A DNA stretch of 64,000 nucleotides, taken from positions 5,332,001-5,396,000 of the forward strand of contig NZ_JACCBU010000001.1 in assembly GCF_013407955.1 (NCBI RefSeq). The letters are read 5' to 3'. The first letter of the stretch is position 1. The number at the start of each line of letters is the position of its first letter. A program made the position numbers and the translations under genes. Of this stretch, positions 33,650 through 41,661 are shown one piece after another. This DNA is from Microlunatus parietis (lineage in GTDB: Bacteria > Actinomycetota > Actinomycetes > Propionibacteriales > Propionibacteriaceae). Below the pieces are notes generated by a model. The model was given only the letters and a program-made list of their open reading frames with translations, ran no database searches and had not been told where the DNA came from.

Positions 33650-33678
33650 GTGACACTCACGTATATCGGGACTACAAT
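33650..33678 (+). promoter_or_regulatory. Promoter of the TetR-ICMT operon, leaderless type
   Basis: GTGACA (33650-33655), 17 bp, then TACAAT (33673-33678) lie just before ATG 33687, 8 nt after the -10. Transcription would start at or next to the start codon, and no Shine-Dalgarno is present, so translation is likely leaderless. Confidence 0.65.
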
Positions 33679-33686
33679 TGCGTGTC

Positions 33687-34469
33687 ATGAAGCAGGTCGA
33701 GGCAGCGTTGGTGGACGCGGCGATCGCGGCGGCGCGAGAGCGCGAGCAGAGCGTGGCCGAGATCCCGCTGGACGAGATCGCGCGGGTGGCCGGGATCTCC
33801 CGCAGCACGCTGCTGCGTCGCCTCGGCGGAAGCCGGGCCACCCTCGACGAGGCGGTACGGGACGCGGGCGTCGACCCCGGCGGCCGGGTCCCGGTCCGGG
33901 AGCGGGCCGTCGCGGCGGCCGCGCGCCTGATCGCCGACCGAGGGCTCGGTTCGGTCACGCTCGCCTCGGTCGCGGACGAGGCAGGCTGTTCGCTGCCGGC
34001 GGTGCACGTGGCCTTCGACGGCCGGGACAGCCTGCTCGCCGCGGTGTTCGACCGGCACAGCCCGTTGCCGGAGCTGATCGCCGTGGCCCAGGATCCGCCG
34101 GCCGAGCTCGAGCAGCTGGTGCTCCGGGTCTACCGCACCTTGATCACCGTGCTGCAGCGAGAGCCGCGGGTCTTCCCCGCCCTGCTGAGTGATCTGTTCA
34201 GCCGGCCGACCGGGCCGGCTGCCGAGTTGATGCGCGGGAACGCGCCCAAGGTGGCCGAAGCGCTGGCGGCGCTGTTCGGCCCGCACCTGGACTCGGGAGC
34301 GTTGCGGCGGCTGCCGTTCCCGATCCTGCTGCAGTTGCTGATCGGCCCGATGCTGCTGCACGTCGTGCTGCGGCCCGGCCTCGAGGCCGCGCTGCCGATG
34401 CCGCCGATCGACGATGCGGCCGAACTCTTCGCCGCGGCCTTCCTGCGGGCCGCGGGCACCCCACCCTAG
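33687..34469 (+). CDS. TetR-family regulator with two helix-turn-helix motifs
   Basis: The protein has 260 aa. ATG 33687 is chosen over the longer TTG start because it fits the leaderless promoter. It carries two DNA-binding-like segments: LDEIARVAGISRSTLLRRL near residue 30 and LASVADEAGCSLPAVHVAF near residue 100, the second being the normal TetR position. The C-terminal half is a helical ligand-binding domain. Duplication of the DNA-binding part within one chain is unusual. It is followed within 10 bp by an ICMT-type methyltransferase on the same strand. Confidence 0.85.
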   Translation: MKQVEAALVDAAIAAAREREQSVAEIPLDEIARVAGISRSTLLRRLGGSRATLDEAVRDAGVDPGGRVPVRERAVAAAARLIADRGLGSVTLASVADEAGCSLPAVHVAFDGRDSLLAAVFDRHSPLPELIAVAQDPPAELEQLVLRVYRTLITVLQREPRVFPALLSDLFSRPTGPAAELMRGNAPKVAEALAALFGPHLDSGALRRLPFPILLQLLIGPMLLHVVLRPGLEAALPMPPIDDAAELFAAAFLRAAGTPP

Positions 34470-34478
34470 GAGATGATC

Positions 34479-35015
34479 ATGAAGGTACGGCAGGCTGCGC
34501 TCGGCAGTGCGGTGTTCTTCCTCGTCGGTCCCGGCACCGTGGTGATCTTGATCCCGTGGCTGCTCAGCCGGTGGCGGTTCGACGGTCCGCCGCCGTCCGG
34601 CCTGGACTGGCTGGTGATCACCGGCCGCGTCGCCGGAGTGGTGTTGATCTTGGCCGGCGGAGCGTTCCTGGTGCACGCCTTCGTCCGCTTCGTCGTCGAG
34701 GGCTTCGGGACGCCGGTGCCGGCGGCGCCGCCGACTCGGCTCGTGGTCGGCGGTGCGTACCGGCATGTCCGCAATCCCATGTATGCGGCGATCTTCGCGG
34801 CGATCGCCGGTCAGGCGCTGCTGTTCTGGTCGCTTCCCGTGCTCGTGTATCTCGCGATCGCGATCATGGTCGTCGTGCTCTGGGTGCGGATCTACGAGGA
34901 GCCGCAGCTGCGCCGACGCTTCGGGGACGACTACGTCCGGTACTGCGGCAACGTTCCGGGCTGGCTGCCCAGGATCCGGCCCTGGCGGCCGGTCTTCGGC
35001 GAGTCACCTCGTTGA
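34479..35015 (+). CDS. Isoprenylcysteine carboxyl methyltransferase-family membrane protein
   Basis: The protein has 178 aa with four or five hydrophobic segments. The conserved pattern of the ICMT/PEMT group is present: YRHVRNPMYAAIF for the cofactor region, and EEPQLRRRFGDDYVRYCGNV with VPGWLPRI near the end. These enzymes methylate lipids or thiol groups with SAM inside the membrane; the substrate here is unknown. AGGAG at 34468-34472 is 6 nt before ATG 34479, so the second of two ATGs (34473, 34479) is preferred. It forms an operon with the TetR gene. Confidence 0.85.
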   Translation: MKVRQAALGSAVFFLVGPGTVVILIPWLLSRWRFDGPPPSGLDWLVITGRVAGVVLILAGGAFLVHAFVRFVVEGFGTPVPAAPPTRLVVGGAYRHVRNPMYAAIFAAIAGQALLFWSLPVLVYLAIAIMVVVLWVRIYEEPQLRRRFGDDYVRYCGNVPGWLPRIRPWRPVFGESPR

Positions 35016-36797
35016 TCAGGCCGTCGGGACGAGCACGGTGTAGCGCTGGTAGCTGATCTCGCCGGCCGGGCCGGTCACCGCGAAGCTGAGCCAGGGCCGG
35101 TCCGGGGCGAGGTCGGCCGGCCGCCAGGGCAGCCGGATCCCCTGGATGCCCGGCGGATAGGCCTGCGGTCGGCTCGCACCGAGGTCCGGCTCGAACCGTA
35201 CGGGATCGAACGGAAAACCGCGGCTGCGGAGGGCGCCGGACGCATCCTGGTAGCTGACGGTCACGTCGGCCCGGTCGAGGTGGTAGCCGGTCAGCAGCAG
35301 GCCGGGATGATCGTCGCCGGCCGCGAGCAGTCCGGTCGGGGCCGGGCGATCGCCGAGTTCGCGGAGGTGCTCGCGCAGGGTGGGCCGGCCGGGCACCCGG
35401 CACTCCATCATCTGGTCCCAGTCGAAGCCGATCACCTTGGTGACGGTGTTGCCGACCACGGCCACCTGCTTCATGACCCGGTCCGCGGTGGCCAGGCCGC
35501 GGGCGGTGCCGGAGCTGCAGGCGGGTTCGCCGGGCAGCGGTGCCGGCTCCATCAGCTCGACATTGGCCCAGAGCTCGAAACGGTCCGCTCCGAACGGCCG
35601 GCCGGTCTCGGCAGCCGCGCGGAAGTAGGCGGCGGAGGAGTCGCTGTAGGCCTCCCGATAGGTCAGCGGCCCGCCGACGACCGGCTCGAGCCGCTCGGGC
35701 ACCGGCTGATCCGCCTCATCCGGGAAGAAGACCCCGCCCTTGCCGGTGCCGCGGCCGTCCTGCGGCGCAATGATGATCTTGGCACCGTGACCCGACTCGA
35801 TCATCCGGGTGATCGCCAACGGCACCCCGGACACCGGCGACGTCATCCGCGGCCGGGCGTCGATGTACGGGCTGAGCAGCACCGGCAGGTCCGGCAGGGC
35901 GGCCCGGGCCAGGGCGTGCTGGGTGCCGTACAGCGCGTACTGGTCGTCCCAGGCCGGATTGCCCTTCAGCGGCATCTCGACGCTCTGGTAGAGCCCGCCG
36001 AGCGAACCCAGGCCGGTGTGCCGGTCGCGCCAGTCGGTGAAGACCCGCCGGGTGAAGGCCTGCACGGTGTCCAGGTACGTGACGTCGGCCAGCCACGGCG
36101 AGGCCGGATTCATGTCGGGGCGCGGCATGCCGAGGAACAGGCTGACGCCTTGCGCGGCCGCCGCCCGCAGCATGATCGTCACCGGGTCGACGGCATCCGG
36201 TGCGCCGGTGTTGATCAACACCAGGTCGTACTGATCATGAGACTGCCGGCAGCCGCGGTCGGTGCCGACCGGCAGCAAGATCAACTGGAAGCGGATCCCG
36301 CCCGAGACCATGCTGCGATCGCGGTGCGGACAGCGCAGCATCGCGGCCCCGAAGCGTTCCGTGCCGGAATAGGTCAACACCCGCCGCAGGGTGCCCGCAC
36401 CGATCCGGCCCGCCGCCGCACGGGTACAGCTGAGGCCGTCGACCGTACAGGCGAAGCGGGGGTCCGGGGAGCCGTCGGCCGCCAGGATCGCGCCGTCCGG
36501 GCCGGTCCGCCGCTGCTGCAGCCGGAAGCCGAACGTGATCATGGTGTCGCCGCCGGCGGCGCGCACCGCGGCCAGCTTCCGGTTCGCCCGGCAGGGATCG
36601 GATTCGTAGTAGGTGAAGAAGCCCGTGACCACGCCCGGGCCGGGTTCGGGCAGGTCGCCGCAGCGATCGTGCTCCGGGGCGGGCTCGTCGGCCCTCGCCG
36701 ACCCCGGCGGAAGCAGGCCGATGATCAAGGTCAGCAGCAGCAGGAGCATGATCACGACCCGGCTCGGCAGCCGGGACCGGTCAGCGGCAGTAGTCAT
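35016..36797 (-). CDS. Secreted protein, putative DUF4434-like glycoside-hydrolase fold
   Basis: The protein has 593 aa with a Sec signal (VVIMLLLLLTLIIGLLPP). The domain from about residue 50 begins GVVTGFFTYYESDPCRANRK, then shows alternating strands and helices (TMITFGF, YDLVLINTG, LPVLLSPYIDARP, AKIIIAPQDGRG) as in a TIM barrel of the DUF4434 type, and a later beta-rich part follows. I cannot identify catalytic acids with confidence. It overlaps the upstream propeller gene by 17 bp (36781-36797), so the two are translationally linked and probably act together outside the cell. Confidence 0.55.
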   Translation of the reverse strand: MTTAADRSRLPSRVVIMLLLLLTLIIGLLPPGSARADEPAPEHDRCGDLPEPGPGVVTGFFTYYESDPCRANRKLAAVRAAGGDTMITFGFRLQQRRTGPDGAILAADGSPDPRFACTVDGLSCTRAAAGRIGAGTLRRVLTYSGTERFGAAMLRCPHRDRSMVSGGIRFQLILLPVGTDRGCRQSHDQYDLVLINTGAPDAVDPVTIMLRAAAAQGVSLFLGMPRPDMNPASPWLADVTYLDTVQAFTRRVFTDWRDRHTGLGSLGGLYQSVEMPLKGNPAWDDQYALYGTQHALARAALPDLPVLLSPYIDARPRMTSPVSGVPLAITRMIESGHGAKIIIAPQDGRGTGKGGVFFPDEADQPVPERLEPVVGGPLTYREAYSDSSAAYFRAAAETGRPFGADRFELWANVELMEPAPLPGEPACSSGTARGLATADRVMKQVAVVGNTVTKVIGFDWDQMMECRVPGRPTLREHLRELGDRPAPTGLLAAGDDHPGLLLTGYHLDRADVTVSYQDASGALRSRGFPFDPVRFEPDLGASRPQAYPPGIQGIRLPWRPADLAPDRPWLSFAVTGPAGEISYQRYTVLVPTA

Positions 36798-39015
36798 CTT
36801 CGAGCTCCTCGCCCTTGCCGTCGTCCACCTGGCGCTCGACCTGGGCGAACACGGTGCGCCAGGCCGGCTTGTAGTCCTTCGGGAAGGCGAGGCCGCGGCC
36901 GCTCAGCAGGGTGGTGACGGCCAGGCACTTGGTCTCGTCGGTCGGCTCCTGGTTCGGCATCGGCTGCGGCACCACGTACTTGTAGGCGTGCGACTTGTCC
37001 GAGAAGTAGAGATCGCCGGCCGTGTCCAGGTTGCCGAAGTTGGCGCCGGAGGCCAGCAGCTGCGTCGCGGTCATGGTGCCGGGCTCGATCCGCAGCAGCC
37101 GGCCACCGACGGTGGCGTACACGTTGCCGTCGATCGGCGAGACGTACTGATAGGCCCAGGCCCAGTAGAACTGCCCGTCGACGTAGCGCGAGGCCAGGCC
37201 GGGATAGCGGGCGACGACCTGCTGGCCGGCCGGATCGTAGACGAACAAGGTGTCCTCGGCCCAGCCCCAGATCTTGCCGTCGGGAGCGACCATCAACCCG
37301 GTGACACCCTCCCGGTCGGCGACCGGGACGAGCTCGCGGACCACCGTGCGGGTGGCCGGATCCCAGACGACGAGCTTCGACTCGAGTCCCGGCGGCTGCT
37401 CGATGCCCATGCCGCCGTCGACGTTGGTGCCGAGATAGACGAGTCGATCGTGCGGGTTGTACGCGACCGAGATGATGCTCTGGTCCTTGACGATCTCCTC
37501 GGTGTACCACTGGTGGGTTCCGGTGCCGAACTCGTACGCGGCGAGACCGCCCTGCACCCGGCCGTAGCCCGGCACGGTGCCGAGGTAGATCTCGTCGCGC
37601 TCGGCGTTGTACGCCATCGCGAACGGCCGGTCCTGATGTTCGGCGAGGCCGTCGAAGATCAACTTCGGTGCCGCGGTGGGCCGGGCCGGGTCGTAGCGGG
37701 AGAACCTCGCGTTGCCGTAGTGGCCGAGATACATCAGCCCGTCGCGGACGACCGACGACTCGTACTGGCCGGACGAGAGGGACGGATAGATCTTTCCCGC
37801 GCCGGTGGTGTCGACCCGGGCCAGGCCGGTCGGATAGCCGGAGGCGAACATCTGCCCGTCCGGCCCCTGCAGCAGCTTCTGGATCGCGGTCGGTTGGGAG
37901 TACGTCCACGGCTTGCTGGTGTAGCTCCCCGCCATCGTGAGCCGGAACGGCCCGCGCGCGTCGGTGCCGATCACATCGCCGTTGTCGTCGTACGTGACAT
38001 CGCTGAAGTAGAAGGAGACCTTCAGCCCGGTGTCGCGAACGGTGCCGGTGGGAACGTCGTACTCGCGGACGGCCGAGGAGCCGGTGAACCAGACCTTGCT
38101 GGGATCGTTGCGTACCGGCAGGACGTGGTAGCCGCTGATCGACTGTGGCCCGCTCCAGTGATCAACGACGCCGTCGGTGCCGATCACCAGCAGTCGGAGG
38201 TTCTTGGTCCGGGCGAACAGATGATCGCCGACCAGCCAGAGGCCCATGATGAACGTCTCGGCGGCGAGCCCGGGCGTCGTCGTCTCGTCGGTGATCTTGG
38301 TCATCGTGCCGGTGCCGGCGTCGGCGATCCGCCACAGCTCGGCCGTCTGGCCGCCCGCGGTGACGTAGAGATCATTCGTGGCCGGGTCCCAGGCGCAGGC
38401 GTGCAGATAGGTGTTGGCCGGGTTGACGGTGCGGACCTTCGTGATCTTGTCCGTGGCCGGGTCGTACCGGTAGAGCCCTGAGCTCTTGTACGTCGCGATG
38501 AAGACCTGGCCGGCGGGCCCGGCGCAGAGCCCGAACGGCTGGGCGTCGGTGGGCACCGGCTCGATGCTGCCAAGATCAGCCAGCTGCCGGGTGGCCGGGT
38601 CGAACCCCCAGAGCCTCTGGTCGAAGTAGGTGGCGACGTAGACCCGGCCGTCGGAGGCGACGGTCAGGGCTCGCGCGGTGTCGGCGGTCGGCATCGGCAG
38701 CTCGAGCAACAGCTCGCCGGTCTCGACGTCGAACGCGGTGAAGGCGCCCGGATTGTCGCTGTTCGAGGTGCCCTTGAACACCTGGTACGCGACCGTACGG
38801 CCGTCCAGGGTGCCGAGGACCGAGCCGCTGGCCTGGGAGACCTGGACCGGTTCGCCGAGATAGCGCACGTTCGGGTCCGCCGGTTCCTCGGCGCGGGCGG
38901 GTCCGCTCACCAGGACGGACAGCAGGGTGGCGAGCAGTCCGAACACGAGCAGCAGACTCAGCGCTCGGGTCGTTGCGGGGCCGTGCCCCGTACTCGCTGG
39001 AGAGATCTGGGACAT
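36781..39015 (-). CDS. Secreted beta-propeller protein (NHL/WD40-like)
   Basis: The protein has 744 aa. A signal peptide (LSLLLVFGLLATLLSVLVS) is followed by about 12-14 repeats of the form GxVYVATYFDxxLWGFDPATRQ, AGQVFIATYKSSGLYRYDPATDK and so on, which is the blade repeat of a beta-propeller. No enzyme motif is visible; a binding or scaffold role is likely. It is translationally coupled to the downstream secreted protein. The 441 bp upstream contain several hairpins and a CRP-like site. Confidence 0.78.
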   Translation of the reverse strand: MSQISPASTGHGPATTRALSLLLVFGLLATLLSVLVSGPARAEEPADPNVRYLGEPVQVSQASGSVLGTLDGRTVAYQVFKGTSNSDNPGAFTAFDVETGELLLELPMPTADTARALTVASDGRVYVATYFDQRLWGFDPATRQLADLGSIEPVPTDAQPFGLCAGPAGQVFIATYKSSGLYRYDPATDKITKVRTVNPANTYLHACAWDPATNDLYVTAGGQTAELWRIADAGTGTMTKITDETTTPGLAAETFIMGLWLVGDHLFARTKNLRLLVIGTDGVVDHWSGPQSISGYHVLPVRNDPSKVWFTGSSAVREYDVPTGTVRDTGLKVSFYFSDVTYDDNGDVIGTDARGPFRLTMAGSYTSKPWTYSQPTAIQKLLQGPDGQMFASGYPTGLARVDTTGAGKIYPSLSSGQYESSVVRDGLMYLGHYGNARFSRYDPARPTAAPKLIFDGLAEHQDRPFAMAYNAERDEIYLGTVPGYGRVQGGLAAYEFGTGTHQWYTEEIVKDQSIISVAYNPHDRLVYLGTNVDGGMGIEQPPGLESKLVVWDPATRTVVRELVPVADREGVTGLMVAPDGKIWGWAEDTLFVYDPAGQQVVARYPGLASRYVDGQFYWAWAYQYVSPIDGNVYATVGGRLLRIEPGTMTATQLLASGANFGNLDTAGDLYFSDKSHAYKYVVPQPMPNQEPTDETKCLAVTTLLSGRGLAFPKDYKPAWRTVFAQVERQVDDGKGEELEDDYCR

Positions 39016-39104
39016 GAGCTTCCTTCCGCTGAACGTGCCGCCGCCTTTGGGACAGTCAGAAGGTCACTTTATGGACGGGCGAAAATGCCGGTCAACGGGT
39101 TCGC

Positions 39105-39133
39105 GGATTCGGCCCACGGAGTGGGCGGAATCC
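39105..39133. other. 13-bp-stem hairpin in the leader region of the propeller gene
   Basis: GGATTCGGCCCAC and GTGGGCGGAATCC pair at 12 of 13 positions around a GGA loop. It lies 90-118 bp upstream of the reverse-strand start at 39015. Two further stems follow, at 39166-39206 and 39334-39384. The 39016-39456 stretch contains no convincing gene. Confidence 0.6.
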
Positions 39134-39165
39134 GGCCGAGAGTGGAAGGGCGCTCGTCGGGTGTA

Positions 39166-39206
39166 CCTGTGGGGGACGGGACTGAGGGTAAGGACACCCC
39201 CACAGG
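39166..39206. other. 10-bp-stem hairpin in the same leader
   Basis: CCTGTGGGGG (39166-39175) and CCCCCACAGG (39197-39206) are perfect complements around a 21-nt loop; TGT/ACA flanks extend the stem after a one-base bulge. Confidence 0.6.
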
Positions 39207-39333
39207 ACACCCCGAGCGGTCACCAGCGGACGCCCGGGGCGGGACGTCCGTTCACTGGTCGGCCTGGTGGTCGGGTACCGGACATGTGCAAACCGCCACC
39301 GATGACCGCGCCAGAGACTGGTGCCGTCTTTGG

Positions 39334-39384
39334 GAAGCAGGGCCCCGCAGAAGGACCATGTGAGAGCCCCGTTTGCCCTGCTTC
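39334..39384. other. 10-bp-stem hairpin in the same leader
   Basis: GAAGCAGGGC (39334-39343) and GCCCTGCTTC (39375-39384) are perfect complements around a 31-nt loop. With the two neighbouring stems this suggests a structured RNA or a protein-binding region, though high GC makes stems easier to find. Confidence 0.5.
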
Positions 39385-39428
39385 ACCCTTCTAGACACGT
39401 CACCTGGCGCCGATTGACGCGGGATTCG

Positions 39429-39444
39429 AGTGATCTGGATCACA
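39429..39444. promoter_or_regulatory. CRP/GlxR-like site
   Basis: AGTGATCTGGATCACA matches the CRP consensus TGTGA-N6-TCACA in nine of ten fixed positions. It lies between the sigma factor gene and the propeller gene, both on the reverse strand, about 415 bp upstream of the propeller start. The role is inferred. Confidence 0.5.
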
Positions 39445-39456
39445 CGGCCCGGGTGG

Positions 39457-41247
39457 TCACCCGTCGAAGACGAACTCGTTGTTGCTCGGGTCCTTGTCGG
39501 ACTTTCCCGGCTCGCTGATGGTCATCCTGCCGACCAGTTCGTCGTCGGTCGTCGCGACGAAAAGCGTCAGCGGCCGATCCTCCCGGGACGGGCCGAACAG
39601 TCGGCACTCGGCCGTTCCGTCGGCCGTCGGCAGGCACACGGCGTTCTGGCGCCGCAGGCCCGGCTCCGACCAGACGTGGTCCAGTCCCTCGAACTCGACG
39701 GTCACCACGCTGCTCGCGGTGGCGTCGATCAGATAGACGTCGATGCGGTGGACGCCCGGCGCGGGATTCGAGTGCTCGGCCCGGGCGATCCCGAGATTCT
39801 TGCCCGGCCGGGTGGGCGTCGGTGTGGGCGTCGGGCTCGGCGGTACCGAAGTCGGCGGTGCGGACGTGGGCGGGGCGGACGTGGGCGGGGCGGACGTGGG
39901 TGGAGCGGAGGTCGGCGGCGCCGAGGTGGGTGGAGCGGAGGTCGGCGGCGCCGAGGTGGGCGGAGCTGAGGTCGGCGGCGACGTGGGCGGGGTCGAGGTC
40001 GGGGGAGCGGAGGTCGGCGGTGCCGACGTGGGCGGGGCGGACGTCGGCGGTCGCGAGGTCGGCGGTCGCGAGGTCGGCGGGACCGAGGCGGGCGGCTCCG
40101 ACGTGGGTCGCCGCGACGTCGGCGGGGCCGAGGTCGGCGGCTCGGAGGTCGGCGGTGGGGCCGAGGTCGGCGGTGGGGCCGAGGTCGGTGGTGGGGCCGA
40201 GGTCGGCGGCTCGGACGGCTGCTGTGCCGAGCGGGTCGGTGGCGCCGGCGGCGGAGGCGGTGGCGGCGCCTGGGTCGGGCCGTTCGACGCGGCGCCGCCG
40301 ATCCCCGGCGCGGACACGTCGGGTTCGGCGGTCGGCATCAGCGCCCGGCCGAGCAGGACGGCGAGCAGGACGACGATCAGGACACCCGCGACCGGAGCGG
40401 CGATCCAGGCCCGCGAGGTACGCGGCCGCGGCGGCCCCATCGCCGAGGTCGCGGCTGCGGCGGCGACCTCCGGCTGGCGCAGCGCGAGGTAGGCGCCGCC
40501 ACCGCCGGCGACCAGGCCGCCGACGAGGATCCCGGCGATGCCGGACTTCGCCGCGGCCGGGGCCACAGCGGCCAGCCGGCTGCAGTTGTCGCAGTCGTCC
40601 AGGTGCCGGTTCAGCGCGTTGCGCTGGGTCCGGCTCAGGTCGTCGGGGTCCTGGCGCAGCAGCTCTCGGGTGGGCAGGCACTCGTCGCCCTCGATGGCGA
40701 GCTTGGCCATCAGTACGTTGGAGAGCCCGCGCCGAGCCCGGTACGTGAGCGAGCCGACCGCGGCCGGAGTCACGCCGAGGTGCTGGGCGGTCACCTCGAG
40801 CGAATCGCCCTCGATCAGCGTGTGCCAGAGCACGACCTGCCAGCGCTCCGGCAACTCGTAGAACGCCTCCGCCACGAGACCGGTGAACGGCGCCTCGTCG
40901 TCGCCGAACTCCTGCTCGAACTCGCCCAGGTCGTCCACCAGGACATAGCGGTCGTCCGAACGGATCATCGACACGAACGTGTTGTGCACCGCGCTGATCA
41001 GGTACGGCCGGAACGCCGCATCGGGCCCCTTGCCGTCGCCGAGCAGGGCGAGGGTCTTGGTGAACGCCTCGGCCGCGATGTCGTCGGCCCGGCTCGACCC
41101 GGCCAGCTTGCGTGCGTACGTCAGCGCGGCGTCATGGTGGCGCTCGAACAGCAGCCCGGCCGCTTCAGGGTCCCCGTTCCGACAATCCTTGATCAGCTCC
41201 GCATCGCTCGGCGCCTGCGGATCCTGCCAATCCTGATCGGATGTCAT
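39457..41247 (-). CDS. ECF sigma factor fused to a zinc finger, membrane segment and Pro/Ser/Thr-rich tail
   Basis: The protein has 596 aa. Region 2 spans about residues 30-100 (AAEAFTKTLALLGDG, FRPYLISAVHNTFVSMIRSD), and region 4 spans about 125-182 with GVTPAAVGSLTYRARRGLSNV. A zinc-finger-like HxxxCxxC follows (His215, Cys219, Cys222), resembling an anti-sigma ZAS domain. Two hydrophobic segments come next (about 235-256 and 281-301), then a PPTSAPPTS-type repeat tract to about residue 475 and a C-terminal beta-rich domain. A built-in anti-sigma and membrane tether in one chain resembles ECF groups with C-terminal extensions. If both hydrophobic parts cross the membrane the tail would be inside, otherwise outside. 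I find no separate anti-sigma gene nearby. Confidence 0.85.
   Translation of the reverse strand: MTSDQDWQDPQAPSDAELIKDCRNGDPEAAGLLFERHHDAALTYARKLAGSSRADDIAAEAFTKTLALLGDGKGPDAAFRPYLISAVHNTFVSMIRSDDRYVLVDDLGEFEQEFGDDEAPFTGLVAEAFYELPERWQVVLWHTLIEGDSLEVTAQHLGVTPAAVGSLTYRARRGLSNVLMAKLAIEGDECLPTRELLRQDPDDLSRTQRNALNRHLDDCDNCSRLAAVAPAAAKSGIAGILVGGLVAGGGGAYLALRQPEVAAAAATSAMGPPRPRTSRAWIAAPVAGVLIVVLLAVLLGRALMPTAEPDVSAPGIGGAASNGPTQAPPPPPPPAPPTRSAQQPSEPPTSAPPPTSAPPPTSAPPPTSEPPTSAPPTSRRPTSEPPASVPPTSRPPTSRPPTSAPPTSAPPTSAPPTSTPPTSPPTSAPPTSAPPTSAPPTSAPPTSAPPTSAPPTSAPPTSAPPTSVPPSPTPTPTPTRPGKNLGIARAEHSNPAPGVHRIDVYLIDATASSVVTVEFEGLDHVWSEPGLRRQNAVCLPTADGTAECRLFGPSREDRPLTLFVATTDDELVGRMTISEPGKSDKDPSNNEFVFDG
39851..40215 (-). 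repeat. Tandem 15-bp coding repeat (PPTSA units)
   Basis: The repeat encodes about 24 Pro-Pro-Thr-Ser-Xaa pentapeptides inside the sigma factor tail. Two 30-bp units are identical back to back at 39896-39925 and 39926-39955. Length is a likely source of strain variation by slippage. Confidence 0.9.
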
Positions 41248-41517
41248 TGCGTACTTTCGCTCCCCCTGGCGACCCCGGAACCGTCACATCCGACGACCAT
41301 GATCACCGAGATGACGATGGCCCACCACCCGCCACGCCCGATCGCCACATCGTGGACGAACCTGACCGAGACATCACCCGGGCTCAGCGCGGTCGGCGGG
41401 CCCCATCATCGCATTGATCGGGGCCTGAGTTCGAATCCGCTGCTACCAGATCTTTCTGCATCCGTACCCGGCGTCGGGTCGGTCCAGATGATCTTGACGG
41501 CGCCGCAGACCGGTAGC

Positions 41518-41561
41518 GGTTGCCGGAGAGAACGCTCGGGGGTTCGCCCCCTCCGGCAACC
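41518..41561. other. Two-tier hairpin upstream of the sigma factor gene
   Basis: Outer arms GGTTGCCGGA (41518-41527) and TCCGGCAACC (41552-41561) pair perfectly. Inside, GGGGG-TTCG-CCCCC forms a second helix, with a 10-nt bulge on the left side only. The space 41248-41661 has no gene. This fold sits about 270 bp from the sigma factor start and could be an untranslated leader or small RNA. Confidence 0.6.
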
Positions 41562-41661
41562 ACCACAGACCGTAGTGGATCGCGACCCCGGTTGGGAACC
41601 ATTGATCTCATCGAATTTCGGAGAGATCTCGACGGCGAGGCCGCGGGAGGCCCGTCCCGGG

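Noticed and set aside
39851..40215. Regular 15-bp repeats that could be mistaken for a CRISPR array
   Set aside because: They are in frame with the sigma factor tail and encode PPTSA units; no spacer of constant length exists and no cas genes are near.
41430..41438. TTCGAATCC followed by CCGCTGCTACCA, like a tRNA T-arm and 3' end
   Set aside because: The five bases on each side cannot form a T-stem, and no acceptor, D or anticodon arm is found upstream. Could be a chance word or a worn tRNA fragment.
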